64,000 bases of DNA from Streptomyces albicerus (GTDB taxonomy: Bacteria; Actinomycetota; Actinomycetes; Streptomycetales; Streptomycetaceae), in assembly GCF_008905045.1 (NCBI RefSeq), contig NZ_VWMY01000026.1:27932-91931 (forward strand), read 5' to 3'. The notes below the pieces were generated by a model. It searched no databases. It saw only the letters and a list, made by a program, of their open reading frames with translations, and was not told the DNA's origin. A program made the position numbers and the translations under genes. Positions 62,835 to 64,000 of the stretch are shown one piece after another. Each line of letters begins with the position of its first letter. The stretch's first letter is position 1.

Positions 62835-62877
62835 ACTTGGGAAATCGGCCCAAGTAAATATGAACGCAAACGCTTGC
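62835..62877. promoter_or_regulatory. LacI-type operator palindromes
   Basis: ACTTGGG-N7-CCCAAGT (62835-62855) and GCAAACGCTTGC (62866-62877, with the central CG typical of LacI-family sites) lie in the 181-bp gap between the divergent glycosidase and regulator genes. A third weaker element with AAACGCATGCGC is near 62802. They are the likely targets of the adjacent LacI regulator. Confidence 0.7.
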
Positions 62878-62952
62878 GCAACAACGAGGGCGGGTTTACG
62901 GTCACGTCACTCGCAGATCACACCGATGTGAAACCGACGGGAGAAAAGCGCT

Positions 62953-63978
62953 GTGACGGTCAGCATCACCGATGTCGCCCGGGCCGCCGGAGTCTCGGCG
63001 TCCACCGTGTCCCGCGCGCTGCGGGGCAGGCCGGGCGTCTCCGACGAGGTGCGGGCACAGATCGCGGCCGTCGCCGCGCAGCTCGGCTACACCGCGTCGC
63101 GTTCGGCCTCCAGCCTGGCCAGCGGCCGCACCTTCACCATCGGGGTCGTGGTCCCGTATGTGGGCCGCTGGTTCTTCGGCACCGTGCTGGACGCCGCCGA
63201 GAAGGTGTTCAGCGCCGCCGGGTACGACGTCCTGCTCTACAACCTGGGCTCGCCGGAGACACGCAAGCGTTTCTTCACCAAGCTGCCGGTCCGCAAGCGG
63301 GTGGACGCCGTGCTCTCGCTCCTCATCCCGGACGAGGAGGAGTCCGCCGCGCTGCGCTCGCTGGGAGTGCCGCTTGCCACCACCGTCGGCGGCGCCCGGC
63401 CCGGCTTCACCGTGGTCGGCATCGACGACCGGGCCGGCACGGAGAGCGCCGTACGGCATCTGGTGAACCTCGGCCACCGCCGGATCGGCATGATCAGCGG
63501 GTCCAGCGGGCCGCTGCACTGGACCACCCCCGTCGAGCGCCGCCAGGCGTATCTCGACGTCCTCGCCGATGCCGGGATCGAGCACGACCCGGCCCTGGAG
63601 GCGGACGGCGACTACACCGTCGAGGGCGGCGAACGGGCCATGACCGAGCTACTGGCCGCCTCCCGCCCGCCGACGGCCGTGTTCGCGCAGTCCGACGAGA
63701 TGGCGATGGGCGCGCTGCGCGCGCTGCGGCGCCACCGGCTGAGAGTGCCGGACGACGTGTCCGTCGTCGGCTTCGACGACCACGAACTCGCCGACGTGGT
63801 CGGGCTGACCACCGTCGCCCAGCCGGTCGCGGGCCAGGGCGCCGAGGCCGCCCGGCTGCTCCTGCGGCAGCTGGACGAACCGGACGCGGACGCCGGACAG
63901 CCCGGCCAGGTGCAGATGCCCATCCGCCTCGTCCTGCGCGAGACCACCGCGCCGCCGAGCCCGCGCGGACCGCAGTAG
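62953..63978 (+). CDS. LacI family transcriptional regulator
   Basis: A 341-residue regulator. The N-terminal HTH and hinge ITDVARAAGVSASTVSRALRG ... VSDEVRAQI ... ASRSASSLASGRT are canonical, followed by a periplasmic-binding-protein-like sensor domain (about 60-335): IGVVVPYVGRWFFGTVLDAAE, VVGIDDRAGTESAVRHLVNLGHRRIGMISG and VVGFDDHELADVVGLTTV. It should repress the divergent glycosidase genes until its sugar ligand binds. The start GTG 62953 has GGAGAAAAGC upstream. Confidence 0.93.
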   Translation: MTVSITDVARAAGVSASTVSRALRGRPGVSDEVRAQIAAVAAQLGYTASRSASSLASGRTFTIGVVVPYVGRWFFGTVLDAAEKVFSAAGYDVLLYNLGSPETRKRFFTKLPVRKRVDAVLSLLIPDEEESAALRSLGVPLATTVGGARPGFTVVGIDDRAGTESAVRHLVNLGHRRIGMISGSSGPLHWTTPVERRQAYLDVLADAGIEHDPALEADGDYTVEGGERAMTELLAASRPPTAVFAQSDEMAMGALRALRRHRLRVPDDVSVVGFDDHELADVVGLTTVAQPVAGQGAEAARLLLRQLDEPDADAGQPGQVQMPIRLVLRETTAPPSPRGPQ

Positions 63979-63990
63979 GCCCAGAGCCCC

Positions 63991-64000
63991 ACCCCCCCCC
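63991..64000. other. Poly-C run at window end
   Basis: The window ends in nine consecutive C, preceded by CCCCA. It could be a real C-rich intergenic start or an assembly/homopolymer edge; nothing beyond it can be judged. Confidence 0.5.

Overview
This is a 64 kb stretch of high-GC actinobacterial chromosome that reads as Streptomyces. The gene order (tyrS, moaA, acetate-type symporter with DUF485, S8 proteases, gbn, Pit phosphate transporter, cobalamin operon), the frequent GTG starts, the 4-bp ATGA/GTGA gene overlaps, the strong third-position G/C bias and several Streptomyces-type intergenic repeats all agree. From memory the order resembles the S. coelicolor SCO1818 to SCO1859 region. That comparison is recall and was not checked.

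Layout. 1-5 kb: 3' end of tyrS, a GlsB/YeaQ membrane protein, a DUF3099 protein, a 6C-type small RNA, a small Cys-containing protein, moaA, and a solute:cation symporter coupled to its DUF485 partner. 5-12 kb: two tandem secreted S8 proteases, a CopD-like membrane protein, a YhhN/sterol-desaturase-like membrane enzyme pair, and a VIT/CCC1 transporter. 12.3-16.7 kb: a four-gene reverse-strand operon (two amidohydrolase-2 proteins, an SDR, an acetoacetate-decarboxylase-like protein), probably catabolic and of unknown substrate. 16.9-22.1 kb: DEDDh exonuclease with BRCT domain, a 231-bp MITE flanked by TA, a metallothionein-like protein, SURF1, a GH15 enzyme and an atypical SDR. 22.2-25.4 kb: an Asp23/AmaP envelope-stress cluster. 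25.5-36.8 kb: enoyl-CoA hydratase, the small nucleoid protein Gbn, an ABC-F ATPase, hypothetical proteins, a hydrolase, a class II aldolase, a GH25 lysozyme, and a Pit phosphate transporter with a PHO-box-like promoter element.

36.9-55 kb holds a B12-riboswitch-led operon of 12 tightly coupled genes (cobD-cobQ-cobN-chelatase-cobO-cobB-cobI-cobM-cobL-cobJ-cobH-cbiX) ending in a cobC-like PLP enzyme as the 13th. It mixes late CobN-type cobalt insertion with CbiX and CbiG-CbiH parts normally linked to early insertion. 55-60 kb: an amidohydrolase, a polar amino acid ABC transporter (binding protein, permease, ATPase) with a good promoter/operator, and a divergent class V aminotransferase. 60-64 kb: a GH1 beta-glucosidase, a GH32/43-like protein and a divergent LacI regulator with LacI-type palindromes between them. 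The window ends in a run of nine C.

The most noteworthy non-genic signals are two families of palindromic repeats at gene 3' ends (one copy sits in frame inside cobB), a GATC cluster upstream of gbn, 26-bp tandem repeats near 33.4 kb, and in-frame 9-bp repeats at several gene ends. No tRNA, rRNA, CRISPR array, prophage or complete insertion sequence was seen.
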